Shown: positions 27,377 through 36,152, numbered from the stretch's first letter. The stretch: 48,969 nucleotides of DNA from Methanogenium sp. (GCA_030595665.1 JAUVCV010000015.1:1-48969), one strand, 5' to 3'. Numbers and translations are program-made. The notes: generated by a model from the letters alone, not told the origin.

Positions 27377-28567
27377 CTATTGGGGGGTGGTACGAATTTC
27401 TTCCAGCACTTCAGCAACAATGCCGATGCCGGTCAGGATCTCGTCTTTATCAGAATTGGAGAAATTGATCCGTGCCGTAGATTCACCACCGCCATTAGTA
27501 TAGAATGGTGTCCCCGGCAGAATGGCGACCTTTCGCTCCAGGGCAGCGTCAAAGAGACGCGTGGAAGATACCCCCTCCGGAAGCGTCAGCCAGACAAACA
27601 TGCCGCCCGTCGGACGGGTGAAGTGCACATCGTCCGGGAAACACTCCTCCATCTTCGCAATCATCCACCCGGCACGTTTCCCATATGCCTCATTTATACC
27701 GGCAATGTGTGCATCAATATCATTTTCGTCCAGATATTTGGAGAGAATGCGCTGGGAAAGATAGTTAGAGTGCAGATCAGACGCCTGTTTTGCGATGAGA
27801 ATCTTTTCCATGACCTCATCAGGTGCACATACCCACCCCATCCGCATACCCGGTGAGAATATCTTGGAGAATGAGCCTGTCAGAATACCCTCTCCGTCCA
27901 TATAGGCGCTGACCGGTTTTCTCGTAACACCGTCAAACTGAAGCTCACCATATGCATCATCCTCTAAAAACGGCATTTCATATTCGCAGAGAATGGCCCC
28001 AAGATCGCGTCTCCTGCTCTCCGAGTAGGAAATACCCGAAGGATTCTGCGAATTCGGAATGCCATACATGAATTTTGCGGATGTCGTATCAAGGACATTT
28101 TTCAGACAAGCCATATCCGGCCCTTCCTCATTCAGGGGAACCGGAAGGAATTCTGCCTGAAACATGGAGAATGACTGAATGGCCCCAAGATATCCGGGAT
28201 CTTCAATGATGACAGAATCTCCTTTGTCAATGTATACCTTTCCGACAAGGTCAAGGCACTGTTGAGACCCGTTTGTGATCAGGATATTATCAGCATCAAC
28301 ACTAAGACCATACCGGGTGCGGTATCGCTCTGCAATCCATTCCCGCAGGGGCGGATGGCCCTCGGTGGTTGAATACTGAAGGGCGGTCTTGCCGTCTTCT
28401 TTCAGTACTGCTGCGGCGGCTTTCTGTATCCCCTCATCATCAATGAGATTGGGATTGGGAAGGCCGCCTGCAAAGGATATAATTTCCGGGTTTGCGGTGA
28501 CCTTCAGTATCTCACGGATAAAAGATTTCTGTGTTGAGCAGATTCGTTCCGAGTACCGATGGTTCAT
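27377..28567 (-). CDS. PLP-dependent aminotransferase, class I/II (LysN-like)
   Basis: A 396-residue aminotransferase with fold type I. It opens with the signature ISFAGGLPNPNLIDDEGI found in the 2-aminoadipate/multi-substrate group (LysN, MocR-type). The PLP lysine lies in GSFSKIFSPGMRMGW, and the aspartate of EDDAYGEL and the phosphate-binding ITNGSQQCLDL are present. The ATG at 28567 is chosen because the upstream 11 residues have no family support. The amino acid substrate cannot be predicted; branched-chain, aromatic or 2-aminoadipate are possible. A N-terminal regulator domain is absent. Confidence 0.9.
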   Translation of the reverse strand: MNHRYSERICSTQKSFIREILKVTANPEIISFAGGLPNPNLIDDEGIQKAAAAVLKEDGKTALQYSTTEGHPPLREWIAERYRTRYGLSVDADNILITNGSQQCLDLVGKVYIDKGDSVIIEDPGYLGAIQSFSMFQAEFLPVPLNEEGPDMACLKNVLDTTSAKFMYGIPNSQNPSGISYSESRRRDLGAILCEYEMPFLEDDAYGELQFDGVTRKPVSAYMDGEGILTGSFSKIFSPGMRMGWVCAPDEVMEKILIAKQASDLHSNYLSQRILSKYLDENDIDAHIAGINEAYGKRAGWMIAKMEECFPDDVHFTRPTGGMFVWLTLPEGVSSTRLFDAALERKVAILPGTPFYTNGGGESTARINFSNSDKDEILTGIGIVAEVLEEIRTTPQ

Positions 28568-28712
28568 TAGAATAATATGTGCAGGTATTAGGGAAAACAA
28601 TGTGCATTTGATCTAAACTATCATTCCCACCATGCGTTATTCCCTGCCTCTGAAAAGAGGGATTAAGGCATCCGGGATCAAATCTCTGAATCATTCAGGG
28701 TGAAGAAAAAAT

Positions 28713-28943
28713 ATGACAGGATCTACAAAGATAGGATATACCAATGAAGGTCTCCTGGTGACTTTTGAAAACGGCCGCGTCTACGATGTCCACCCGGGTA
28801 AAGACGGAGGCGTCTCCTGCACATTACAAAACGGCCCCATTGAACTGATTCCATTTGCACAGACGATGAAAGGCCTCATAGGTGAGGAGATAATCTCAGA
28901 GATTGAACACTGCGCAGAACTCTATAATCAAAAGTGCAGATAA
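28713..28943 (+). CDS. Small conserved hypothetical protein
   Basis: A 76-residue acidic protein with a beta-rich N-terminal part (YTNEGLLVTFENGRVYDVHPG) and a helical C-terminus. I do not recognise a named family. The gene is divergent from the aminotransferase and converges with mmp10. The coding pattern and the following terminator-like hairpin support it as a real gene. Confidence 0.5.
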   Translation: MTGSTKIGYTNEGLLVTFENGRVYDVHPGKDGGVSCTLQNGPIELIPFAQTMKGLIGEEIISEIEHCAELYNQKCR

Positions 28944-28954
28944 AGATGATACAG

Positions 28955-28985
28955 CCCTTTCATCGGCTCATCCCTGATGAAAGGG
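28955..28985. terminator. Hairpin between convergent genes
   Basis: CCCTTTCATC (28955-28964) and GATGAAAGGG (28976-28985) form a perfect 10-base stem with an 11-base loop. It lies between the stop codons of the small hypothetical gene and mmp10, where a structure could limit read-through from either side. There is no strong oligo-T tail. Confidence 0.5.
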
Positions 28986-29042
28986 GATTTCCCCAATGAA
29001 GGCTGCATCCGATTTAAATCAATTTTTTCTGAATGGAAGGGG

Positions 29043-30278
29043 TTAGACCCCATTCTGGTTAATGAGGTGGATAAGAGAGGAGAACCCATCGATTTCCATC
29101 TGGAGCACTTCATTCCGGGTCATGCCCATGGAGGTCTCTGCATCAGCGGTGAGGGTATCAGGTCCACGGATGATAGTCCGCCGCACACCATCTGCCGAGA
29201 GTATCTCTGTTGCTTCCATCTCATGGACAAATGAACGACCCGGGATGATGACAACTTTTTCAAGCGAGGAGAGGTCAATCTCTTTCAGGTCATCGCGGGT
29301 AATAAGACAGGCAATCTCTTTTTTCGGGCTGTGCACCCAGGACTTGTTTCCACAGGCATCAAGCACTTCCTGCACATAGCGGGCAGCGATAGAGCCGGAG
29401 ATGAGACTCACCTGCTTCCGCACCCGCGGGAGTTTTTCCAGAAGGTCCGGTTCGTCAAGGATGGCAAACGGTGACCCGAGTGTGGGGTCCCAGAGCGGTG
29501 TGCCGTTGATGCGCAGATTGTAACGTTCATTGAGATCGGTCACCATGTCACGGAATGCCGATACGGACTGCACCCGCTGGCCCTTAATGATGGGCCCATT
29601 TTTAAGAATAAGCCCCTGTTCCTCCCGGTTCGCAAACCGCATCAGAATGAGACCTTTTGCCCCTTTCTCTTCCAGCCATTTACAGGTGCGTTCGAGATCT
29701 TCACCGTCATTGACACCGGGAATAACCAGCACTGCGGCGTAGACATCTATTTTCTGACATAGTGTTTCCAGGACAGCAAGGGAGGCCTCCGGTGTCTGAT
29801 CCCCCATCCATTTTCGACGGAGTTCAGGATTTGCCGAGAAAATCGTGAATGAGACTTCAGAGAGGCCCTGTTCGACCATCCGGTCAGCCATATCCGGGTC
29901 ATCGAATCCTTTTCCGCTGGTGTATCCGATATGAATGGGCACCTCCATGCTGCCTAAGAGATCCATAAGATCCTCAAATGCCGGATAACAGGACGGATCA
30001 CCGCCGCCGGATATCGTGATCCGCTCCAGACTGCCATCCATCAGCTGCAGGTTGCCCAGTACGTCATCTGCCACATCGCGGAGATCTTTGAATCCAGTGT
30101 AGCGTTCCCGAACAAAATTGGTGCAGTAGTCACACCCGACTGCAAACGGGACGCAGTGTTTACAGCCCAGGGGTTCTGGTTCTTCTTCCTCGCGAACCCC
30201 TTTAAAGTAACAGTATTTACAGAATCCCCTGCAGTCCAGACCGGGTCTGCCTCCGATATCTACAGTCAGGTGTACCAT
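29043..30278 (-). CDS. mmp10: Methanogenesis marker 10, radical SAM McrA arginine methyltransferase
   Basis: A cobalamin-dependent radical SAM enzyme that methylates a conserved arginine at the active site of methyl-coenzyme M reductase alpha (known for Mmp10 of Methanosarcina and methanogens generally). The 411-residue protein has the radical SAM motif CRGFCKYCYF (Cys16, Cys20, Cys23) and four further cysteines (39, 42, 49, 52) in GCKHC and GCDYC. SGGGDPSCYPAF is the SAM-binding segment. The start 30278 is chosen because MVHLTVDIGG is the family N-terminus; an upstream extension lacks homology. The gene stands alone. Confidence 0.93.
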   Translation of the reverse strand: MVHLTVDIGGRPGLDCRGFCKYCYFKGVREEEEPEPLGCKHCVPFAVGCDYCTNFVRERYTGFKDLRDVADDVLGNLQLMDGSLERITISGGGDPSCYPAFEDLMDLLGSMEVPIHIGYTSGKGFDDPDMADRMVEQGLSEVSFTIFSANPELRRKWMGDQTPEASLAVLETLCQKIDVYAAVLVIPGVNDGEDLERTCKWLEEKGAKGLILMRFANREEQGLILKNGPIIKGQRVQSVSAFRDMVTDLNERYNLRINGTPLWDPTLGSPFAILDEPDLLEKLPRVRKQVSLISGSIAARYVQEVLDACGNKSWVHSPKKEIACLITRDDLKEIDLSSLEKVVIIPGRSFVHEMEATEILSADGVRRTIIRGPDTLTADAETSMGMTRNEVLQMEIDGFSSLIHLINQNGV

Positions 30279-30589
30279 GATTATGTAGTATTCTGATTCT
30301 GACGGCATAAAGGGATTTGGAATAGATAAGGGGGGAGAGACCGGGGGGAAGGATGGATAGAATGTTCGATGGAATGATCGATGGAATTTCATATCCTGAA
30401 CAGGAATATACGGTCTGAGCAGAGAACTGGGCTGGAGGCTGGCCGGAGACCGGACGGACGTGAACCTGCCGAGAGACAAAGATCATGGGAAACGGAGTGA
30501 TCACTTCGTCAGCCGGTGCCCATCCAGGATACCATATCATCACATCATATCGCCACATTCTTTACCCCTGAGAACTGATTAGATAAAGC
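30279..30589. other. Intergenic region between mmp10 and the first tRNA-Thr
   Basis: About 311 bases holding the expected mmp10 promoter and the tRNA promoter. Short repeats such as ATGGATAGAATG and CGATGGAATG occur near 30350-30385. Nothing coding is visible. Confidence 0.4.
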
Positions 30590-30661
30590 GCCTCAGTGGC
30601 TTAGTGGAATAGCGGTTGATTTGTAATCAGCAGGTCGAAGGTTCGACTCCTTCCTGAGGCT
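30590..30661 (+). tRNA. tRNA-Thr (TGT), copy 1
   Basis: GCCTCAG (30590-30596) pairs with CTGAGGC (30654-30660), with discriminator T at 30661. The anticodon stem GTTGA/TCAGC encloses the loop TTTGTAA with anticodon TGT. The GTTGA arm has a G-T pair that the second copy has as C-G. The 72-base gene has no intron. Confidence 0.93.
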
Positions 30662-30840
30662 TCGGTTCTTTTTCATCATTTTTTTATCATTTACATGGCC
30701 AGAGGCAAGCCCAGACGAAATATCGATGAGGGGCAGATCAGCCATATGGGAATAATTGGGTAAATGGATGGAAAAATATATGAAAACGGGCAAGATCATA
30801 TCGCCACATTTTTTACCCCTTACGTCCAATTAGGTAGAGC

Positions 30841-30912
30841 GCCTCAGTGGCTTAGTGGTATAGCGGCTGATTTGTAATCAGCAGGTCGGGGGTTCAACTC
30901 CCTCCTGAGGCT
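30841..30912 (+). tRNA. tRNA-Thr (TGT), copy 2
   Basis: GCCTCAG (30841-30847) pairs with CTGAGGC (30905-30911), discriminator T at 30912. The anticodon stem is GCTGA/TCAGC and the anticodon TGT. The T-arm (GGGGG/CCCTC, loop TTCAACT) differs from copy 1 by a few bases. The upstream sequence CATATCGCCACATT, also present before copy 1, shows that the promoter was duplicated with the gene. Confidence 0.93.
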
Positions 30913-31594
30913 TCGTTTTATCCGGGGTTCAATCCCTGTTTTTTTAATTATTCTGTTACAGTTCACATTACTATCCACACCAATACTAAACTCGTAAAAG
31001 AAATTGCAGCCAGCATCTGTGGGCGTTGGATAGTTCCATTTCATCATAAATTATGTCCGGATCATCTTTCAGCTTTGATGTAATCTTAGCATTGATCCGC
31101 ACCAATCCACCGTCTTTACATTTTTTGTAGGCTACAATAATTGAATATAATCCACATACATTTACAAAATAGAATATTATCAAAGTGCAATTGGCAGAGG
31201 AAGAAAAGGAGGAAGAAAACCGGCCAGCAAAAAGGTCCCTGCCAATCCCCTGGACAAAATCGATGAACTTGCCAGAAAAGAACAGACGAGACAGGACCTC
31301 AGAGATAGTTGTGGCGATTGAAGAACATCTTAAAAATGAAGAAAGGAAAGCACTCATATTAGAGATAATAGACATCTTCGGATAGTTCTGAGATTATGTA
31401 AATGCTCAAGCATAATGCGGAACTGATGGAACGAATTGTGAAATCACAGGAAGAAAAAGAGTATTAACCGAATGTTGTTCTCGACAAATCATTTCAAAAC
31501 GAATATAATACTACATCTCATTACACTATTTTATTGATCGAAAGATGCACCAGCAAAGACTAGCACAATTCTTCTGATTTTTTAAACCTTAAAT
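30913..31594. other. AT-rich stretch with a possible decayed small gene
   Basis: About 680 bases. A 66-codon frame opens at GTG 31185 and contains KEEENRPAKRS and IVVAIEEHLKNEERKALILE. The neighbouring frame reads NPLDKIDELARKEQTRQDLR, which also looks protein-like and would join the downstream part through a single-base shift. This suggests a short helical protein with an old frameshift, but evidence is weak. The rest has no gene I can support. Confidence 0.35.
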
Positions 31595-31606
31595 TTGGTG
31601 ACAAAT

Positions 31607-32896
31607 ATGCAGGAATCCGAAATAGAGAAAGAAATTCAAACATCTGCCAAGCCTATAAGGAAACAATCCAATTTTAAATTTTCATCAAAAACACTTGGAG
31701 AGCTAGAAATCCGACCGTTTACAGTAAATCAATTCATAAAAGCGGAACAATTATTAGAAGAACACCTTGATGAGAGAGAATTTACGATAAAACTGTTCTT
31801 TGGCCTTATTGAAGAGCCAAAATTTTCTTTTGATCTTTTTCAGAAGATTCCTGATTCAGAATTAAAATGCATTGCTCGCATAATTTGTGATAATAATACA
31901 AAATTAAACAATATTTTTGGTGTTCCAGCAGATGAACATTTTTTTATTCAATTCAAAGATGCAATTCAAAGATATCATGATGAAATAATCAATAAAATGT
32001 CAATAAATATTGAGGGATTTGTTGCTGAAATTAACCTTGCCAAAAAGGATATTGGCCTAAGCATTTCGAGTTTTCAAAATTTATTTGATCATAGTATATT
32101 TCCAGAAATAATAATACCCCAAATGCAGATTCCTCAAATTGATCCGCTTCAATTGTCGATTCCATTGAATGTTACGTATTTTGATGATTTATTCCAGCAA
32201 ATCCGGAATTTTTCCGAATCGTTGAGAATTAATGATATTGATTTAAAATATGCAGATAAAATCCTAAAAAAATATAAGTGGTTTTTATCATTTAGTCTTC
32301 CAATATCATTTTATTTTGATGTTCTTGAAATTGAAAAATCTGGAAACCAGAAATCGATGAGAATCAATAACCTATTTTTTGACTACTTCTTTGAAGACAA
32401 TTATAAAGAATTAAACGAATTGGTTGAATCGTGGAAAAATAATCCACTATTCCAACCAAGAATGAAAATTTTTAGGAGTTGTGTGAAAACATTAAAACGT
32501 TCAAAAGAAAGAGATAATCCATCAAATGTAGTAATACCAGTATTAATTGCTCAAATTGATGGCATACAAAAAGAAATATATGCGAAATATAGCATCCTAA
32601 AAAAAGGTCCAGATCATGACCCGATTTATTTCGATGAATTTGGAAATAAATCTAAAAATAAGGCCAAAGCCAAACGAAAATTGATTGCATCACTTAATAA
32701 GCATTCTTTCGCCGGAGATTACTTGTTATTTGATATTTTATTTCAAGATAATAACAATGGTAAAAAAATATTTATTCCTACAACATTTTGGCGACATGGA
32801 ATACTTCATGGAGAATATGTTAATTATGGGCGTAAAAGTCACACAATCAGGGCATTTCTAATTCTTGACTTTTTGCACTACCTCAAGGAAGAATAA
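31607..32896 (+). CDS. Orphan protein with HEPN-like C-terminal motif
   Basis: A 429-residue, AT-rich gene. The N-terminal 110 residues (GELEIRPFTVNQFIKAEQLLEEH, FGLIEEPKFSFD) and the central helical part have no match I recognise. The C-terminal 60 residues read NKHSFAGDYLLFDILF then RHGILHGEYVNYGRKSHTIRA-like text then FLILDFLHYL. RHGILH fits the Rx4H signature of HEPN RNases, and RH-ILHG followed by a serine-rich/LLD helix is common in abortive-infection-type proteins. ATG 31607 is preferred over the upstream TTG, with GGTG at 31597-31600. The low GC indicates transfer. Confidence 0.6.
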   Translation: MQESEIEKEIQTSAKPIRKQSNFKFSSKTLGELEIRPFTVNQFIKAEQLLEEHLDEREFTIKLFFGLIEEPKFSFDLFQKIPDSELKCIARIICDNNTKLNNIFGVPADEHFFIQFKDAIQRYHDEIINKMSINIEGFVAEINLAKKDIGLSISSFQNLFDHSIFPEIIIPQMQIPQIDPLQLSIPLNVTYFDDLFQQIRNFSESLRINDIDLKYADKILKKYKWFLSFSLPISFYFDVLEIEKSGNQKSMRINNLFFDYFFEDNYKELNELVESWKNNPLFQPRMKIFRSCVKTLKRSKERDNPSNVVIPVLIAQIDGIQKEIYAKYSILKKGPDHDPIYFDEFGNKSKNKAKAKRKLIASLNKHSFAGDYLLFDILFQDNNNGKKIFIPTTFWRHGILHGEYVNYGRKSHTIRAFLILDFLHYLKEE

Positions 32897-32973
32897 TTTA
32901 TTTCCAGCAAATTACCATCCATTGTGAAGAACTCTAATTGAATCTTCTTCACTCAAATGAACACTGTTTTTTA

Positions 32974-33145
32974 TTAATTTTCTGGAATTCTGCCGGTTGC
33001 AACCAGGAACAGGATCCTTGCCTGGATGAGGAACACCCCCGCAGCTGCACAGCAACCATAACCCAGTATGCGACCAGGGAGGGCATGGTGGACAGCCCGG
33101 AGACGATGTAAATTTAAATTATTACTGCGGTGATGAAGAAGCGGA
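32974..33145 (-). pseudogene. Decayed membrane protein fragment
   Basis: Read on the minus strand, one frame gives FFITAVII, a TAA stop, then IYIVSGLSTMPSLVAYWVM. After a one-base shift near the repeated GCAGCTG, the sequence continues as AAGVFLIQARILFLVATGRI and then stops. The hydrophobic pattern over two frames and an internal stop indicates a decayed integral membrane protein. The family is not recognisable. Confidence 0.35.
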
Positions 33146-33199
33146 AACACCATTCTGCAGGGTAGAGGAGCGTGGACTAATCGTAGGTCGTGATGTTGC

Positions 33200-33511
33200 T
33201 CATATATTGTCGTTCTTATTGTCGTTCCTGAAATCCTTAATGAGGCCAATTTGATAATTTAATGGATTTTCAAGCACATTACGATCTTTGTCTTCAAAAA
33301 CATCAATAGAAACGGTCCCATCAGAATGAGTATATATATTATGCGGATACGGTAATTCAAAACTTAATGAAAATAAGCAATATTTTTCCAATTTTGCTTT
33401 GTCACCCATTTTTGCCAGATTATTTAAAATATCTTCAAGATTCTCAATTTCATTTACATTAGGATTTAATAATAATGTATAGTCATTGATATTTCGTTCG
33501 TTCGAATGCAT
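33200..33511 (-). CDS. Hypothetical protein, AT-rich
   Basis: A 103-residue open frame with a plausible protein composition: NVNEIENLEDILNNLAKMGDKAKLEKYCLFSLSFELPYPHNIY, then SDGTVSIDVFEDKD. It has no signal, membrane helix or known motif. The AT bias and neighbours place it in the acquired region. I would regard it as a likely but uncharacterised gene. Confidence 0.4.
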   Translation of the reverse strand: MHSNERNINDYTLLLNPNVNEIENLEDILNNLAKMGDKAKLEKYCLFSLSFELPYPHNIYTHSDGTVSIDVFEDKDRNVLENPLNYQIGLIKDFRNDNKNDNI

Positions 33512-33569
33512 ATGGTATTTTTATTGAATTTGAACAAATTAATAATTCGCCCTTCTTATCCACCGTCAG

Positions 33570-33970
33570 CTACTCCTTATACCAAATCCTGCCAAGGTCC
33601 CGGTCGTCTCCATAGAACGGGAGATGGATTACGCTGTCTGAAAAGTTCCAGTCCGGGAAGACAATATAACAGCAGTCCGTGGGAGTCTCGCTCCACAGGA
33701 GACTGAAGTTTCTCAGCTTCCCGCCTTCGGAGAACTCGGCCCCTCTCCGGATCATGATCCAGTCAAAAGTATCACGGCTGGCCACATTTATGACCCACCA
33801 GCTTTGGCAGGCCACCACGAACCGAACGCCCAGGGACCGCATGGCCCACAGGCTTTCTATGACATCCATTCCGGCCCGGTAGTGTTCCGGACTTTTAGCA
33901 AGATGCTTCGCCGGGCAGATGAACTGAAACTCATCTATGAAGATATCCAGGGGAACAGCAATTCATCAGA
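33570..33970 (-). pseudogene. 5'-truncated P-loop ATPase remnant
   Basis: The 99-residue ATG-started frame is the tail of a longer open frame that extends upstream to about 33970 without a start codon. There it reads DIFIDEFQFICPAKHLAKS, where FIDEF is a classic Walker B, followed by MRSLGVRFVVACQSWWVI, which resembles the strand after Walker B (a sensor region). A TGA closes the frame upstream and no Walker A precedes it, so this is the C-terminal part of a P-loop ATPase. FtsK/HerA- or packaging-type ATPases of plasmids or viruses are the nearest in style. The exact family is unknown. Confidence 0.55.
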
Positions 33971-34004
33971 CATTCAGTTCAGAATCAAATATGAGGAATT
34001 CCCA

Positions 34005-34409
34005 TCAATACTCATCCTGCGGTTTTGCCATAACCACATCCTCAACCTCGGGCACCAGAAGCCAGAGTGCCTTCACCACCTTCTTTAGTATAACCGGATC
34101 ATCGGTGTCAAGCATCGGATCGAGCTTTGCAATCACCCCATCACCGATGAGTGCCTCTCCATCGCCGGTTGCTGCGACAGCGATGATAATATCAAGGGCT
34201 GCACCGCTGATGTGGGAGTTTGGATCTTCAAGGAGACCTGCAATCACCTCGATGCCGTTCTGCCGGATAAGCTCATTTGCCCGCCAATCCTCATCTTCTG
34301 TGCTCACTGCCAGTGCCTCCACTGCAGCCTCCCTCACGTCCTCTTCCGGATGAACAAGCCGACTGAGGAGATCCTCTGTCAGCTCCCTTCGTATTTGCAT
34401 GTCTTCCAT
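34005..34409 (-). CDS. HEAT/ARM-repeat protein
   Basis: A 134-residue alpha-helical repeat protein with about three HEAT-like units: LLSRLVHPEEDVREAAVEAL, GIEVIAGLLEDPNSHISGAA and DPMLDTDDPVILKKVVKAL. Such repeats mediate protein contacts. The ATG at 34409 has AAGGTGG in front of it at a suitable spacing, whereas the GTG at 34421 does not. The length suggests a complete small protein. Its partner is unknown. Confidence 0.7.
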   Translation of the reverse strand: MEDMQIRRELTEDLLSRLVHPEEDVREAAVEALAVSTEDEDWRANELIRQNGIEVIAGLLEDPNSHISGAALDIIIAVAATGDGEALIGDGVIAKLDPMLDTDDPVILKKVVKALWLLVPEVEDVVMAKPQDEY

Positions 34410-34734
34410 ACCGGTTCCCACCTTCGGCCCGCCTCCCCTCTAAACCCACCTGGTGACGGATGTTGTTACTCAACAGCCATCTATTAAAACAGTTCGGATA
34501 CCTTCGTCCTCATCGCCCATTGGTCCCATCACTTTTTTTGCACCTCAACAGATAGCAGACCTGCCAACCTGCATATTCAACCCAACCTGCAGATACCACC
34601 CGGAACATGAAAATTCCTCAAATGCGGGCATTCACCACATAAATTATATACCTGCCTCTCATGATACTGAATCGCAGAGAAAGAGAGAAAATAAGAGCAC
34701 CACAGAAAATAATTATCTTCCCACAAAAAAGCAG

Positions 34735-34977
34735 ATGAACAATAAAAAAGACCAAAAAGCATGGCTGATGATGATCCTTACCATCATTTCACTCTTCATA
34801 CTGGGTGATCTTATAGCCCATATATCCTTTGCTTCACCAGCCGGTGATTATTCATTTGTCTCACGCGGATATGTCCACACCATCTCCATCGTTCTGGATG
34901 ACATTATGCCCGTTCTCATTCTTTCAGGTGCCATCATCGCAGGGATTGTATTTATCTGGGCAAAAAAATCAGCATAG
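34735..34977 (+). CDS. Small two-helix membrane protein
   Basis: An 80-residue protein: basic N-terminus (MNNKKDQKAW), helix 1 (LMMILTIISLFILGDLIA), a short outside loop with FASPAGDYSFVSRG, and helix 2 (IMPVLILSGAIIAGIVFIWA) ending in a basic tail. The frame is open upstream to 34453, but that part is low-complexity and lacks a plausible start, so the internal ATG is preferred. No family is recognised. Confidence 0.5.
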   Translation: MNNKKDQKAWLMMILTIISLFILGDLIAHISFASPAGDYSFVSRGYVHTISIVLDDIMPVLILSGAIIAGIVFIWAKKSA

Positions 34978-35160
34978 CATTCACACCAATATTCCGGATA
35001 AAAAACCATACAATTTCACACAGCAAGTCGGCCCTAAATCAGGACAAACGAAAATAGTTCCTGCCAGCCGTGATACCCGGAGGAGCACGACAATTTCCTT
35101 ATACCTAAACAGATAAACGAAGGAGACAGATCCTATGGAAAAAATAGCAAATCACCGGTA

Positions 35161-35991
35161 ATGACTCTTGTACTTGCACTCTGCATCCTCTTCGAATGCG
35201 GCTGCACGGCACCTGTCACAACGGAACCAACCGCATTACCCACAGAAACGGTTATCCAGCCAGTCTCCTTTGATGATGCGCTGGTTCAGTACAGCGATGT
35301 AAACGGTATTACCCTCACATACCGTGAATTCGGCACCGAAAACACCGAACCCCTGCTCATGATCATCGGATTCAGCAGTACAATGGAACACTGGAATACC
35401 ACCTTTGTGGGCATCCTTGCGGAGAACTATCATACCTACATCTATGACCAACGCGACATGGGAGAAAGTAGTGAGAGTGACACACAGTTTACGATTCCCC
35501 AGCTTGCAGACGATGCAGCAGGACTTATCACGGCACTCGGGTATGAGAGCATGAACACCTATAGTGTTTCCATGGGTTCGTCAGTAGCTCAGGAGCTTCT
35601 TATCGCCCATCCCGAAAATGTTCGAAAAGCTATTCTTTCATCTGCTTCATACAGTGCGAGCATTCCGGAAACAGAAAAGCTCCACGGCATTCTTGAACAA
35701 GCTGCAGAAAATACGGATGTCCCTGAAGGAGTGCGCAAAGAAGCGGTTGCAAACCTCGAATGGGAGGGTGCATATGACGGCCTTTCGGGCATCACAAACT
35801 ATGTCATGCTCATCACCGGAACAGAAGATAACCTTACCCCACAGTCAGTTGCAGTTGATATTGCAGACCAGAACGATGGCTCATGGCTTATCCGCTACAA
35901 AGGTATCCCCCATGCAGGTTCATCCTATGCACCAGCTGAATACGGAACCATTGTGACAACGTTCCTGAAGATGGATGAATCTCCTGCGTAA
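35161..35991 (+). CDS. Alpha/beta hydrolase lipoprotein with frameshifted 5' end
   Basis: A predicted secreted serine hydrolase. The core is IIGFSSTMEHWNTTF (oxyanion region), the nucleophile elbow YSVSMGSS, aspartate in ITGTEDNLTP and histidine in IPHAGSS. The lipobox-like ILFECGC is preceded by only a short hydrophobic stretch from ATG 35161. A strong AGGAG at 35120-35124 points instead to ATG 35135. That frame hits TAA after 8 codons, but one extra A in the six-A run at 35139-35144 would give MEKNSKSPVMTLVLALC, a full lipoprotein signal. The gene therefore appears frameshifted. Substrate unknown. Confidence 0.72.
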   Translation: MTLVLALCILFECGCTAPVTTEPTALPTETVIQPVSFDDALVQYSDVNGITLTYREFGTENTEPLLMIIGFSSTMEHWNTTFVGILAENYHTYIYDQRDMGESSESDTQFTIPQLADDAAGLITALGYESMNTYSVSMGSSVAQELLIAHPENVRKAILSSASYSASIPETEKLHGILEQAAENTDVPEGVRKEAVANLEWEGAYDGLSGITNYVMLITGTEDNLTPQSVAVDIADQNDGSWLIRYKGIPHAGSSYAPAEYGTIVTTFLKMDESPA

Positions 35992-36013
35992 CTTTTTTTT
36001 AAACAGATCAGAC

Positions 36014-36152
36014 GAGGCTGTTGCATGAACTGTTTGCTGTAGACAGTGAGGACAATTGGACTGCAAAACGATCTATATTTTGCGTTTAATTGTCACCGAG
36101 GTATAACTTATTGCACTTATTTGCCAATAAAATTCATTCGTGCAACAGCCTC
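36014..36152. mobile_element. 139-bp MITE with terminal inverted repeats and target duplication
   Basis: GAGGCTGTTGCATGAA at 36014-36029 matches, in inverted form with one mismatch, the end TTCGTGCAACAGCCTC at 36137-36152. The element is flanked by a 4-base direct repeat AGAC at 36010-36013 and 36153-36156. It has no coding capacity, so it is a miniature element moved by a transposase in trans. The same 11-base end occurs at 131-141 beside the Cdc48 gene, which points to the IS that could mobilise it. Confidence 0.75.

Noticed and set aside
30593..31047. Two minus-strand frames ending in nearly the same PADYKS-type sequence
   Set aside because: They are translations through the antisense strands of the two tRNA-Thr genes, which is a known annotation artefact.
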